Assembly (NCBI GenBank): GCA_017656345.1
Contig: JACDNZ010000003.1
Location: 62,001-126,000 of the forward strand
Direction: 5' to 3'
From: Thermosipho sp. (in: thermotogales)
Lineage (GTDB): Bacteria > Thermotogota > Thermotogae > Thermotogales > Fervidobacteriaceae
Length of the DNA stretch: 64,000 nt
The notes beneath the pieces are model-generated. The model made no database searches. It was not told the origin of the DNA and saw only the letters and a list, made by a program, of their open reading frames with translations. Of the stretch, positions 27,857 through 37,306 are shown piece by piece. Position numbers and translations under genes: made by a program. Each line of letters opens with the position of its first letter. Within the stretch, counting starts at the first letter, position 1.

Positions 27857-28681
27857 ATGAAGAAAAAATGGGTAGCCTTTTTAAATCTAATCTTAGTAAC
27901 AATGATCTGGGGATTAACCTTCCCAATTCAAAAGCTTATCCTTACAGATATTTCCCCCTTCGTATATAATGCCATCCGCTTTTGGATAGCAACTTTTCTA
28001 TCATTCTTTATCTTTGGAAAAGGAAATAAAATGGGGTTTCTTCTTGGAATTATTCTAGGTTTCGCATACGCAACCCAAACCTGGGGACTTTCTATAACCA
28101 CTTCATCAAAAAGTGGCTTTATTACAGCTTTTTACATTGTTCTAATACCAATATTTTCATACCTAATCGAAAAAGAAAAAGCCGCAAAAAAACAAATTAT
28201 AGGGTTTGTTTTAGCAATTGTTGGAGAATATTTTTTATCGGGTGGAATCAATGAATTTAATTTTGGAGATTTTTTGACCCTAATTTGTGCAATTTTATAT
28301 GCTTTACATGTTGTTCTGGTAACTGAATTTTCCAAAAAATCAGATGAAAAACACCTTTTAACATCTCAATTTTTTGCCGTAGCTGTTATAAACTCTATTC
28401 TTGGAATAAATTCTCATTGGGTTATAAATATTAATATATTAGGCGTTGCAAGTTTTACTGCAATTTTCGCGACAATTTACGCCTTAATTGCTCAAACAAA
28501 ATATCAAAAAGTTGTTGGAAGCAATACTGCAGCTTTAATATTTGTTGGTGAGCCAATTTTTGCAACAATTTTTTCAATTTTAATTTTGTTTGAGAATCTC
28601 TCAAAAACTCAAACCTTTGGTATTGTCCTTACAACCTTTGCCTTGATCTTGTCAGTTATAAATACAAAAAAAAGCGCCTGA
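27857..28681 (+). CDS. EamA/DMT-family transporter
   Basis: 274 residues, about ten transmembrane helices in two halves. The opening LILVTMIWGLTFPIQKLIL and the mid-protein LCAILYALHVVLVTEFSKK are family hallmarks, and the second EamA half closes with VGEPIFATIFSILILFE. Exported compound unknown. The start (ATG) follows GGAGGAATG and overlaps the phosphatase operon. The stop codon falls inside a hairpin that terminates the opposing rny operon. Confidence 0.85.
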   Translation: MKKKWVAFLNLILVTMIWGLTFPIQKLILTDISPFVYNAIRFWIATFLSFFIFGKGNKMGFLLGIILGFAYATQTWGLSITTSSKSGFITAFYIVLIPIFSYLIEKEKAAKKQIIGFVLAIVGEYFLSGGINEFNFGDFLTLICAILYALHVVLVTEFSKKSDEKHLLTSQFFAVAVINSILGINSHWVININILGVASFTAIFATIYALIAQTKYQKVVGSNTAALIFVGEPIFATIFSILILFENLSKTQTFGIVLTTFALILSVINTKKSA

Positions 28682-28692
28682 TATACAGGCGC
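28666..28692 (-). terminator. Rho-independent terminator of the recA-recX-rny operon
   Basis: Stem GCGCCTG / CAGGCGC (28674-28680 with 28686-28692), 5-base loop. On the minus strand it runs into eight T residues (28666-28673). It overlaps the last codons of the convergent EamA gene. Confidence 0.88.
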
Positions 28693-28719
28693 AAAATATT
28701 GTTATCTAAAAAAGCAAAA

Positions 28720-30252
28720 TTATTTTGCATAAGCTACGCTTCTCTTCTCCCTAATTACTACAACCTTTAATACACCTGGATATTGCAATTCTTCTTCAAT
28801 TTTCATAGCAATATCATGAGATAATTTTTCTGCAAGTGCATCATCTACCTTATCAGGTTGTACAATTACCCTTACTTCTCTACCAGCTTGTATAGCATAA
28901 GCATTTTCCACATATTTGAAACTTTTTGCAATTTCTTCAAGTTTGAATAATCTTTTAATATAGTTTTCAACATCTTCTCTTCTTGCACCAGGTCTAGCTG
29001 CTGACAATGCATCAGAAGCTGCTACTATAACTGCTTCTGGTGTCATTGGTTCTTCTTCACCATGGTGTGCCATAACCATATTAATAATCTCAGGACTTTC
29101 ACCATATCTTTTCAGAATTTCTGCTCCAATCACCGTATGAGAACCTTCAACTTCATGATCCAAAGCTTTTCCAACATCATGAAGTAGAGCACCTCTTTTA
29201 GCTTTTTCGACATTTAATCCTAGTTCTGATGCAATTAATCCTGCAATCAACGCCACTTCAATTGAATGTGCTAAAACATTTTGACCATAGCTTGTTCTGA
29301 ATTTTAATCTACCAAGTAATTTAATAATTTCAGGATGTAAACCTCCAACACCAGTTACAAATGTTGCTTCCTGTCCAGCTTCCTTTATAACCTTTTCAAT
29401 TTCTGATTTAGACTTCTCATACATTTCCTCTATACGTGTTGGATGAATTCTTCCATCAGCAACTAATTTTTCAATTGTTCTTCTTGCAATTTCTCTTCTC
29501 AATGGATTAAAACAACTTATTGTAACCATTTCAGGAGTATCATCTATTATTAAATCTACACCCGTTACTTTTTCAAATGCCCTTATGTTTCTTCCTTCTC
29601 TTCCTATTAATCTTCCTTTCATATCATCATTTGGTAGCATAACAGTACTGACGGTAATTTCCCCTGTATATTCAGGTGCATATCTTTGAATAGCATCAGC
29701 AATAACTTTTTTTGCATATTTTTCAGCATCTTCTTCATATCTTCCTTTGATTTGTGAGAAAACTTTTGCTATTTCATATTCATATTTTTCTCTGGCTTCT
29801 TGTAAAACCATCTCTCTGGCTTGTTCAGAGGTTATCCCGGCAAGTTTCTGGAACTTTTCCTCAAGTTCTTTTTCTTTTTCTGATATTTCATGCTGCTTGG
29901 TCTCAAGTTTTCCTCTCAAATCTTCTAAATAACTTTCTTTTTTATCCAATAACTCCTCTCTCTTTGAAACCATTTCTTCACGTTTTATCAATCTATCTTC
30001 AGCGTGTTTCAACTCTTCTTCTCTTATTTTCTTCTCTTTTTCCCATTCTTCTCTTAACTTATGTAGTTCTTCTCTCGATTCAATTACTGCCTTTTTTCTT
30101 ATTTCATTTGCTTCTTTTTCAGCCTCTTTTATTATATGCTCAGCATCTTTCTTAGCTCTCAACAAATCTCTCTCTATCTTCCTTTTTGAAACTACATAAC
30201 CAAATACCAATCCAATAAAAAGTGCTACACCACCGACAATATATGTCAACAT
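28720..30252 (-). CDS. rny: Ribonuclease Y
   Basis: 510 residues: one N-terminal transmembrane helix (3-21, TYIVGGVALFIGLVFGYVV), a long charged coiled coil (about 25-180), a KH RNA-binding domain around DDMKGRLIGREGRNIRAFE and an HD domain with HSIEVALIAGLIASEL, ALLHDVGKALDHE and MAHHGEEEP. It is a membrane-anchored endonuclease that starts mRNA decay. It is the last gene of the operon, three bases after recX. Confidence 0.97.
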   Translation of the reverse strand: MLTYIVGGVALFIGLVFGYVVSKRKIERDLLRAKKDAEHIIKEAEKEANEIRKKAVIESREELHKLREEWEKEKKIREEELKHAEDRLIKREEMVSKREELLDKKESYLEDLRGKLETKQHEISEKEKELEEKFQKLAGITSEQAREMVLQEAREKYEYEIAKVFSQIKGRYEEDAEKYAKKVIADAIQRYAPEYTGEITVSTVMLPNDDMKGRLIGREGRNIRAFEKVTGVDLIIDDTPEMVTISCFNPLRREIARRTIEKLVADGRIHPTRIEEMYEKSKSEIEKVIKEAGQEATFVTGVGGLHPEIIKLLGRLKFRTSYGQNVLAHSIEVALIAGLIASELGLNVEKAKRGALLHDVGKALDHEVEGSHTVIGAEILKRYGESPEIINMVMAHHGEEEPMTPEAVIVAASDALSAARPGARREDVENYIKRLFKLEEIAKSFKYVENAYAIQAGREVRVIVQPDKVDDALAEKLSHDIAMKIEEELQYPGVLKVVVIREKRSVAYAK

Positions 30253-30254
30253 TT

Positions 30255-30665
30255 CTATTCACCTCCAAATCCTTTTCTGTATAATACTTCTCTAGCTTTT
30301 TTCTCGTCTAGCCCCTTAACGATTTCCTGTTTAATCTCCTGTAAATTAACTTCTGACAATACCTTTTCCAAAGCATCTTTAATAATATATTCATCTACGC
30401 CAAAATTTCGGAGCTCCATTTTAATTCTAAAAGGCCCTTTCTTATGCACTACCAATGAATCATATGCATAAAGATATGCGAATTTTTCATCATCTATAAA
30501 CTTTTTTTCTTTCAAATAATTTATTGTTTTTTCAATCTCCTCATTTGTATAACCTTTCTCACTTAATCTTAATCGAAGTTCCTTCTCAGACCTAATTCTA
30601 TATTTTAGAAGCCTCAGCGCATCATTTATCGGATTTTTCCTTTTCAATGTTTTCTTCTCCCTCAA
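30255..30665 (-). CDS. recX: Regulatory protein RecX
   Basis: 136 residues of three-helix repeats. [21 protein letters not shown] and [20 protein letters not shown] are the signature first repeats, and [14 protein letters not shown] is the middle one. It binds RecA filaments and limits recombinase activity. It overlaps the 3' end of recA by 44 bases, so the two are probably translationally coupled. Confidence 0.9.
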   Translation of the reverse strand: MREKKTLKRKNPINDALRLLKYRIRSEKELRLRLSEKGYTNEEIEKTINYLKEKKFIDDEKFAYLYAYDSLVVHKKGPFRIKMELRNFGVDEYIIKDALEKVLSEVNLQEIKQEIVKGLDEKKAREVLYRKGFGGE

Positions 30666-31671
30666 TTAAACCATGCTTTTCTCTTATTCTTCTTTCTATT
30701 TCATCCAACAAGTTTGAATGATTTAAAAGATAATCTATAGAATTATTCTTACCTTGTCCTAAAGAATGCTCTGTACCTGAAAGATCAACGTATGAGAACC
30801 AACTTCCTCTTCGACTAATCAATCCTTCATCAACTGCAAGATTAAATAATTCGTATTCTCTGACAATTCCTCGACCATATATAATGTCAACAATTGCTTC
30901 TTTAAATGGAGGAGCCACTTTATTTTTAACAAACTTAACTCTTACTTCATTACCAATATGCTCCTGTCCTTCCGTTATCTTACCAATATTTCTTACTTCT
31001 AATCTCATTGTTGCATAAAATTTTAACGCTACTCCTCCAGTAGTTGTTTCTGGATTACCATACATAACTCCAATTTTCATACGTGTTTGATTAATAAATA
31101 TCACCACTGTTTTGGATTTATTAATATTACCCGCAAGTTTTCTCAAAGCCTGCGACATTAATCTAGCTTGAAGTCCAACTTGAATATCACCCATTGATCC
31201 TTCAATCTCAGCTCTTGGAACCAGTGCAGCAACCGAATCAATTACAACCAAATCAATTGCGTTACTTCTTACAAGTTCATCAACAATTTCCAGTGCCTGT
31301 TCTCCATAATCTGGTTGAGCTATCAAAAGATTAGAAACATCTACACCTAAATTTTTTGCATAAACAGGATCGAGGGCATGTTCAGCATCAATAAATGCAG
31401 CAATTCCTCCATTCTTTTGGGCAGATGCTATTGCATGAAGTGCTATAGTAGTCTTTCCACTTGATTCTGGACCATAAATTTCAATAATCCTTCCTCGTGG
31501 ATATCCACCAACTCCTGATGCTATATCAATAGCGACAGAACCGCTGGGAATTGTCTCAATATTTGGGACATGAGTATCTTCACCCAAAAGCATAATCGAA
31601 CCTTTTCCATAAGTTTTTTCAATTTTTCCAATCGCCTTCTTTAATACTTCCATTTTTTTATTATCGCTCAT
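30622..31671 (-). CDS. recA: Recombinase RecA
   Basis: 349 residues. Walker [10 protein letters not shown] at 67-75, Walker [14 protein letters not shown]-binding L2 loop region [22 protein letters not shown] (cited in part), and the expected N-terminal helix and C-terminal acidic tail. It catalyses strand exchange and homologous recombination repair. It lies between thpR (11-base overlap) and recX (44-base overlap). No SOS-box-like palindrome is evident directly upstream, because the gene is internal to the operon. Confidence 0.98.
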   Translation of the reverse strand: MSDNKKMEVLKKAIGKIEKTYGKGSIMLLGEDTHVPNIETIPSGSVAIDIASGVGGYPRGRIIEIYGPESSGKTTIALHAIASAQKNGGIAAFIDAEHALDPVYAKNLGVDVSNLLIAQPDYGEQALEIVDELVRSNAIDLVVIDSVAALVPRAEIEGSMGDIQVGLQARLMSQALRKLAGNINKSKTVVIFINQTRMKIGVMYGNPETTTGGVALKFYATMRLEVRNIGKITEGQEHIGNEVRVKFVKNKVAPPFKEAIVDIIYGRGIVREYELFNLAVDEGLISRRGSWFSYVDLSGTEHSLGQGKNNSIDYLLNHSNLLDEIERRIREKHGLIEGEENIEKEKSDK

Positions 31672-32233
31672 TTTTCACCAATCCTCCTTCAAATTTAACC
31701 TTATAAAGCCATTTATAAATAGGTCCAGCAGGCGTCAAGGTTGAAGAATAAATCGTAATACTATCTACTGGTACTGTAATTTTTGGTGTTGAAACATCCT
31801 CAACTAAACCTTCCCATTTTTCAGGGCTATATTTAACCCTTCCTAGAGTAATATGCGGCACAAAATTCCCTTGATCATCAAAAGGAATTCTGAGCTTTTT
31901 CATCTCCGATCGCATTTCTAAATAAAGTGTTTGCAATGCTTTATTCTGAAGAACTTTCAAAAAAAATACTCTTGGTCTACTTTTAAATCTGAAAAAACCG
32001 AATCCAGAAACATCAAATGAAAATGAAGGAAAACCTGCCAGTCTCTTGTGAAGATGACTAGCAAGCGTATCAATCAAAGTTTCTTTAACATCGCCTAAAA
32101 AAAACAAAGTTAAATGCATGTTTTCTGGCTTCACCCAGGAAGCCTTAAAGCCCATTCTCATTAATCTCGATATTGTTTCATCAGCAACCTCTCTAACCTC
32201 CGAATTTATATCCAGTGCAATGAAAGTTCGCAT
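31661..32233 (-). CDS. thpR: RNA 2',3'-cyclic phosphodiesterase (2'-5' RNA ligase family)
   Basis: 190 residues. Two HxT motifs define the 2H phosphoesterase family: HLTLFFLGD near residue 41 and HITLGRVKY near residue 127. Such enzymes open 2',3'-cyclic phosphates of RNA. In Thermotogota and some other bacteria thpR travels with pgsA and recA, as here. It overlaps recA by 11 bases. Confidence 0.92.
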   Translation of the reverse strand: MRTFIALDINSEVREVADETISRLMRMGFKASWVKPENMHLTLFFLGDVKETLIDTLASHLHKRLAGFPSFSFDVSGFGFFRFKSRPRVFFLKVLQNKALQTLYLEMRSEMKKLRIPFDDQGNFVPHITLGRVKYSPEKWEGLVEDVSTPKITVPVDSITIYSSTLTPAGPIYKWLYKVKFEGGLVKNER

Positions 32234-32237
32234 TTAC

Positions 32238-32762
32238 TCACCCCTTTAAGACTTCTTTATTCTGCAAAATATAAACCAAACCAGAAAAAATAGTTATCAA
32301 TGCGACAAAATAACCTAAAAAAAGATTCAAAGAATTTAACATCTCAAAGTACGTTACTTGCAAAAACAAACTAATAACCCAGGCCATCTGAGAAACTGTT
32401 TTCACTTTACCAAAATAATTTGCTGCAATAACAGTACCCATATTTGCCGCAGCCATTCTTATAGTACTTACAATAGTGTCTCTAAAAACTATTACAATCA
32501 AAATCCATCCTGAAATAATTCCCTGTTGCACAAAAACTATTAAAATACTTGTAATTAAAATTTTGTCACTCATTTGATCAAAAATTTTACCAAAATTACT
32601 TACTTGATTTAGCTTTCTTGCGAAATATCCATCGAGATAATCGCTAAGTGCTGCTAACAAAAACAACACAAATGCAAACAAGTAACTTTCCCTCAGTAAG
32701 AAAATTACTATAACGGCTGTCAATAAAACTCTTATCCAGGTAATAGTATTTGGAACATTCAC
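32238..32762 (-). CDS. pgsA: CDP-diacylglycerol-glycerol-3-phosphate 3-phosphatidyltransferase
   Basis: 174 residues when started at GTG 32760-32762 behind GAGGAGTGA, giving the typical N-terminus VNVPNTITWIRVLL. An in-frame start 12 codons upstream lies inside rimO. The CDP-alcohol phosphotransferase motif reads SDYLDGYFARKLNQVSNFGKIFDQMSDK (cited in part), the D-x2-DG-x2-AR-x8-G-x3-D-x3-D pattern. About six membrane helices. It makes phosphatidylglycerophosphate. The rimO stop overlaps its ribosome site. Confidence 0.93.
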   Translation of the reverse strand: MNVPNTITWIRVLLTAVIVIFLLRESYLFAFVLFLLAALSDYLDGYFARKLNQVSNFGKIFDQMSDKILITSILIVFVQQGIISGWILIVIVFRDTIVSTIRMAAANMGTVIAANYFGKVKTVSQMAWVISLFLQVTYFEMLNSLNLFLGYFVALITIFSGLVYILQNKEVLKG

Positions 32763-32766
32763 ATAA

Positions 32767-34056
32767 TCACTCCTCAACCAATATTCCTTCAAGATCATAT
32801 GTATCTGCAGAAATAATCTTTACCTTATAAAATCCTTTTCCTAAATTTCCTTTAACAAAAACATTTCCATCAATTTCTGGTGCATCCATATATGTTCTTC
32901 CAATTAATACACCATATTCTTCTTCATCAAACAAAACATCGAAAACCTTACCAATTAATTTAGCATTATTTTCAAAAGAAATCTCTGATTGAATATCCAT
33001 CAACTCATTTAATCTTTCTTCAGCTATCTCTTCAGGGACCTTTTCATCAAGTTGGTAAGAAGCTGCTTCTTCTTCATCAGAATATAAAAAAGCTCCTAAA
33101 CGATCAAAGCGAACTTCTTGAACAAACTTTAATAATTTTTCAAAGTCCTTTTCAGTTTCACCCGGGAAACCTACAATTATACTTGTTCTTATAATAGCAT
33201 CTTTATACCTATTTCTAATATCTGAAATTAATTGCTTTAACTGCTTAACATTTCTTGTTCTGTTCATCAACTTTAGAATTTTATTACTTCCATGTTGAAC
33301 TGGTATATCAAAATATTTTAAAACCTTTGGATATGAAAATGCTTCAATTATTTTTTCATTAATATGATCCGGGTGCATGTACATTACTCTAATCCAAAAA
33401 TCACCATCTATTTCATTCAAAGCTTTCAATAAATCTGGCAGCATTTGCTTACCAGTTAAATCCACTCCGTATCCCGTCGTATCCTGGGCTACAAGAATTA
33501 TTTCTTTTTTTCCTCTTTCAACTAACACTCTAACTTCATTAACAATATCTTCTATTTTTCTGCTTTTAAAACCACCTTTAAAAAGTGGTATTGTACAAAA
33601 AGCACATGCTCTATCGCAGCCATCAGCTATTTTTACATATGCATATTGTTTATCTTCATCAATCCTATCTTCAAAATCATAGATACTTTCTGGGGAATTT
33701 AATATAATATTTTTTTTACCTATGTACTTGGCAATTTTTTCTGGTGAAACAACACCAAACCATCCATCAACTTCCGGAATTTCCTTCATTAATTCTTTTC
33801 CATACCGCTGGACAAGACAACCTTTAACAAACACTTTGAAATTTGCATCATATTTCTTTCTTTCTATATTCAACAGTATTTCTTCAATCGATTCCTTTTT
33901 TGATTCAAGTATAAATCCGCATGTATCTATTATTATTCCATCTGCCTCTTCAAGATCATCTACAATTGTATGACCATATTTCTTCAATTTTGCTTTTAAA
34001 ATGGCACAATCAGCTTCATTTTTTGGACATCCCAATATTTCAATATAAAAATTCAT
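32767..34056 (-). CDS. rimO: Ribosomal protein S12 methylthiotransferase RimO
   Basis: 429 residues. The N-terminal UPF0004 domain has the first cluster's Cys residues: GCPKNEADC, IIDTCGF and VKGCLVQRYG. The radical SAM motif CDRACAFCTIP supplies the second [4Fe-4S] cluster, and a C-terminal TRAM domain ends the protein. The pattern of GCPKN-type start distinguishes RimO from MiaB. It methylthiolates the conserved Asp of S12 (D88 numbering in E. coli). It is followed by pgsA within five bases. Confidence 0.95.
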   Translation of the reverse strand: MNFYIEILGCPKNEADCAILKAKLKKYGHTIVDDLEEADGIIIDTCGFILESKKESIEEILLNIERKKYDANFKVFVKGCLVQRYGKELMKEIPEVDGWFGVVSPEKIAKYIGKKNIILNSPESIYDFEDRIDEDKQYAYVKIADGCDRACAFCTIPLFKGGFKSRKIEDIVNEVRVLVERGKKEIILVAQDTTGYGVDLTGKQMLPDLLKALNEIDGDFWIRVMYMHPDHINEKIIEAFSYPKVLKYFDIPVQHGSNKILKLMNRTRNVKQLKQLISDIRNRYKDAIIRTSIIVGFPGETEKDFEKLLKFVQEVRFDRLGAFLYSDEEEAASYQLDEKVPEEIAEERLNELMDIQSEISFENNAKLIGKVFDVLFDEEEYGVLIGRTYMDAPEIDGNVFVKGNLGKGFYKVKIISADTYDLEGILVEE

Positions 34057-34065
34057 TCTATTCCC

Positions 34066-34605
34066 TCACTTTAAATATCTTTTTCTTTTCTCAAGATAAA
34101 GTAATCTAATCTTTTCCAGTTCCTCTTTGTACTCTTGTTCTTTGTAATTTGGATACGTAAAATCGTAATCTTTCCAGCGCCCATTAATATACATTAACGT
34201 AGTCTCAGCGTAAATACCTTTTCCAATATATATTCTATGAGGCCACATTTTTGTTGTTGCAAGAACAAACTGCATATGGTGAATATATCCTGGATCAATG
34301 TTAAATCTCCTATTACCTTGGACTGAAAATTTTTGCTCAATTTCATTTGTTATATTTTTTATATCTGCAAGTTGATAAGGATGTATTAATCTTTCAAAAC
34401 TTAATAAAATTCCCTTCACACCTTCACCCATCTCTTTATTATAGTATAAAGTGTACTTTTCAAAATCTAATATATCTGAAACATAATCAATTGGACCAAA
34501 TTTTTCAATTAACGTTTCTTTTATTTCATTAAACCAATATTCAACTTGCGAAGAAAAGAAAAACATTACCAGATTTACAAGATCAACTCTTCTTATTTTT
34601 CCCAC
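34066..34605 (-). CDS. DUF4416 family protein
   Basis: 179 residues, soluble, GTG or ATG start close to 34605 behind GGTGGTGA. The conserved DUF4416 stretches are present: an opening VDLVNLVMFFFSS, GPIDYVSDILDFEKYTLYY, FNIDPGYIHHMQFVLATTK and HRIYIGKGIYAETTLMY, ending in RKRYL-type basic residues. The function is not known to me. It is embedded between the RodZ-like gene (13-base overlap) and rimO, a placement that suggests a cell-envelope or ribosome-linked house-keeping role. Confidence 0.8.
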   Translation of the reverse strand: MGKIRRVDLVNLVMFFFSSQVEYWFNEIKETLIEKFGPIDYVSDILDFEKYTLYYNKEMGEGVKGILLSFERLIHPYQLADIKNITNEIEQKFSVQGNRRFNIDPGYIHHMQFVLATTKMWPHRIYIGKGIYAETTLMYINGRWKDYDFTYPNYKEQEYKEELEKIRLLYLEKRKRYLK

Positions 34606-35153
34606 TTTATCACCACCTGATAATTATCCATCAAAATTCTCTTAAGCTGCTTATCAATCGTCTCTAAAATTCCTGGCCCGCTGACATTATATACTCCCAC
34701 ATCCAATTCAACTTCCCGAACCTTCTTATTATCTATCATTATATATTCATCAAGAGCCCGAAGTTTTAAAATTGGGGCGTTAAATACTTTAAAAAACAAA
34801 TTTAATGAAACCACAAAAACTAATATTGATATTAGTAACAATAGCACCGGTACCAAATATCCCTCGTATTTTCGTTCTTTAGGCTTTTTTTCAATCTCAG
34901 GCTCGTTATAAACCTCTTTTACACCTTCTTTATAAAGCTTATAAAGATCTTCTTCAATATTCAAATAACTCTTCAACTTTGCTAGATGATTTTTTACATA
35001 AATCTCCGGCCCTGAAAAATCTGCACTTAAATATCTATCAAGGGTAGTTTTATCAATACCCAGGGATATGGAAATATGCAATAAAGAATAATTAGAGGAC
35101 TCTACCTCTTTTTTTAAAATTTCTGATAAAATTTCCCAGCTAGTTTTCTCCAT
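34593..35153 (-). CDS. RodZ-like protein: cytoplasmic HTH, one membrane helix, short external domain
   Basis: 186 residues from ATG 35153; a TTG at 35159 is an alternative. Residues 1-75 carry a Cro-like helix-turn-helix (ILSEILKKEVESSNYSLLHISISLGI, cited in part). Residues 76-95 are a charged linker, 96-120 a transmembrane helix (YLVPVLLLLISILVFVVSL) and 121-186 a short beta-rich outer part. This is the RodZ topology, which links MreB to the cell wall machinery, but the protein is shorter than enterobacterial RodZ. No ribosome site precedes the start, and the promoter places transcription initiation almost at the start codon. Confidence 0.72.
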   Translation of the reverse strand: MEKTSWEILSEILKKEVESSNYSLLHISISLGIDKTTLDRYLSADFSGPEIYVKNHLAKLKSYLNIEEDLYKLYKEGVKEVYNEPEIEKKPKERKYEGYLVPVLLLLISILVFVVSLNLFFKVFNAPILKLRALDEYIMIDNKKVREVELDVGVYNVSGPGILETIDKQLKRILMDNYQVVIKWEK

Positions 35154-35163
35154 AATCAATTTA

Positions 35164-35193
35164 ATTATACTCTAATTATACATCACATTGCAA
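35164..35193 (-). promoter_or_regulatory. Promoter of the rodZ-like to rny operon, probably giving a leaderless mRNA
   Basis: On the minus strand TTGCAA (35188-35193), 18 bases, TATAAT (35164-35169). The expected start point is near 35157, four to six bases before ATG 35153, and no Shine-Dalgarno sequence lies in between. Confidence 0.6.
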
Positions 35194-35194
35194 G

Positions 35195-37303
35195 TTAATT
35201 ACTTTTATAAATTTTACTTAATAAAGTGGGCAACAAACTTAAACTTAAAAACGAACTTGAAGTCATTGTAACCCACATAATCATAACTAAATATTCATGA
35301 ATTTTGAACGGTGATAAAATCAACACAGATAACCCTATAGCAAGCCCTAGAGCATTTGCAAGTATAGGCTTTGAAGTAGTTTCATATGTTTTAGTCAATA
35401 CTAAATCTACTTCGCTATATTTTTTAAGATTATATCCAAAATTTTCAATAAAATGTATAGCATAATCGATTCCAACACCTACTACAATACTTCCCATTGT
35501 TGCTGTGATTATACTTAGTTTTATGCCAGAATATCCCATAAAGCCAAACAAAACCACCAAAGTCAAACTAATTGGAAAAATCGATATAAATGCCTTCTTC
35601 AAATCCTTAAATCTTATAAACACTATCACAAAAACCATCAATACAGCAAATAACAAGGACTTAATCTGCTGTGGTACAATTTTCTCATTCATTTCTTTCA
35701 TAACATAAGGAATCCCCGTAACTTTAATTGGATCCTCAACTAATCTTTCAATAGATTCTAACTGTGTTCTATTAATTTCCTTTGGGAAAATAATTATTCT
35801 TCCAGCCTTTTTATCTCTGTTTAAAAAGTTGGTGTAAATATTTGGAACTAAATTTAAAAGAATCTTTACCTGTGCACTATTTTCTGGATAACCTTCTCTC
35901 TTTAGTATCTTCTCATTAATACTCGTTAAAACATCGTAAAATGAGACAACTTTATTTCCGTTTTTTCTGAACTCTTCTTCTATCCTTAACACTTTATTTG
36001 CAAATTCCGGCTCAATTGGGTCAAAAGTTGTTTCAAAATAGGCAAAAACCGGTATTGACATTCCAAATATATCTTGTGAAATGTCAATATTTTTCTTTAC
36101 TTCTGTGTAATCCTTGTACATATCTATCATATAAAATTCATTATTAATCATAAAAATTCCTGGAAAAAATGCAGTAAATAATATAATTGAGATTATAATT
36201 GATTTTTTTCCAAGTAAACTTTCAAATAGTTTTGAAATTTTACTTTCTCTTTCTACGGTTTTTATATCATCGTGTAACAAAATTATAGGAAGGAAAAGCC
36301 AGGTTGCTATACCGGCAAATGTAATTCCAATACTGCTAATTATCGATAACTCAGAAAGTGACTGAGAACTTATAAAAGCCAAAGACAAAAAACCTGCAAC
36401 AGTAGTAACTGTTGTTAAAATCATTGCTATACCCGTGCTCCTAAAAGTCTCAGTAAGAGCTTGAATTTTATCTCTACCTTTTTTTAAATCAATATAATGT
36501 GAAACAAAATGTAATCCATCGGCACTTCCCATCACAATTGTAAATATTGGAGCTAAAATTGTTAAAAGTGAAATTTCACCTTTCACCCAACCAATAAATC
36601 CCATAGTCCATAATGCACCTATTCCTGCAGGAAAAACAGAAAAAAATGTTGCCTTAAAATCCCCTAATCTCCATTTAAACACAAAAAATACAGTTAAAAT
36701 AGCAAGAGGTGGAAGAGTAAATATGATAAATAACATGTAGTCAAAGATTTTTTCTTCTAAATATTTAGTACCTGCAAAATAATGTGGAATGTCACTCAAA
36801 ACACTATCTAATTTTTTAACAATTTCTCCTTTTCTAGGTATAACATACAGCATTAAATAATATTTCCCATTTTTCTCAACTATATTTTCGATATTCATCA
36901 TTTTTATAAAGTTAATCGCATAACTGTAATTTTCTTCAGTAATTTCCGAAACATTAATTTTCCTAAACCCTACCGGGATCTCATCTGGTAAGGGAGAAAC
37001 AACATCTAAAATTCCATCTATTGATTTTATCTTCTTCTCAATCTCTTTAATTTTCTTCAATCCTTCCAAAGATAAAGGGTCAAAATTTAGTTCAAAAATA
37101 ACATTCACTTGATCATTAGACAAAAAAGTTTGCTCCATTTTATTTAAAATAGCTACATACTTTGAATTTCTTGACATAAACAATGTAAAATCAGTATTAA
37201 TTCTTATTCTAAAAATTCCCAAAAGAAAAAATATGTTAAGAACAATAAGAAATATCAACAGTATTTTTTTGTATTTTATAAAAAATTCTACGTATTTTTC
37301 CAC
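35195..37303 (-). CDS. RND-superfamily exporter (MMPL type)
   Basis: 702 residues, two repeats of one helix, a large external loop and a five-helix bundle. The first bundle has IFTIVMGSADGLHFVSHYIDL and the second TMGSIVVGVGIDYAIHFIENF. Both contain the G-x3-D motif typical of MmpL/HpnN/Patched-like proteins, where Asp residues relay protons. Probable substrates are lipids, hopanoids or other hydrophobic molecules, moved across the envelope. The gene lies between holA and the rodZ-like operon. Confidence 0.86.
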   Translation of the reverse strand: MEKYVEFFIKYKKILLIFLIVLNIFFLLGIFRIRINTDFTLFMSRNSKYVAILNKMEQTFLSNDQVNVIFELNFDPLSLEGLKKIKEIEKKIKSIDGILDVVSPLPDEIPVGFRKINVSEITEENYSYAINFIKMMNIENIVEKNGKYYLMLYVIPRKGEIVKKLDSVLSDIPHYFAGTKYLEEKIFDYMLFIIFTLPPLAILTVFFVFKWRLGDFKATFFSVFPAGIGALWTMGFIGWVKGEISLLTILAPIFTIVMGSADGLHFVSHYIDLKKGRDKIQALTETFRSTGIAMILTTVTTVAGFLSLAFISSQSLSELSIISSIGITFAGIATWLFLPIILLHDDIKTVERESKISKLFESLLGKKSIIISIILFTAFFPGIFMINNEFYMIDMYKDYTEVKKNIDISQDIFGMSIPVFAYFETTFDPIEPEFANKVLRIEEEFRKNGNKVVSFYDVLTSINEKILKREGYPENSAQVKILLNLVPNIYTNFLNRDKKAGRIIIFPKEINRTQLESIERLVEDPIKVTGIPYVMKEMNEKIVPQQIKSLLFAVLMVFVIVFIRFKDLKKAFISIFPISLTLVVLFGFMGYSGIKLSIITATMGSIVVGVGIDYAIHFIENFGYNLKKYSEVDLVLTKTYETTSKPILANALGLAIGLSVLILSPFKIHEYLVMIMWVTMTSSSFLSLSLLPTLLSKIYKSN

Positions 37304-37306
37304 GTT

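Noticed and set aside
33377..33682. 101-codon plus-strand frame opposite rimO
   Set aside because: Shadow of the rimO reading frame; no start context and no family resemblance.
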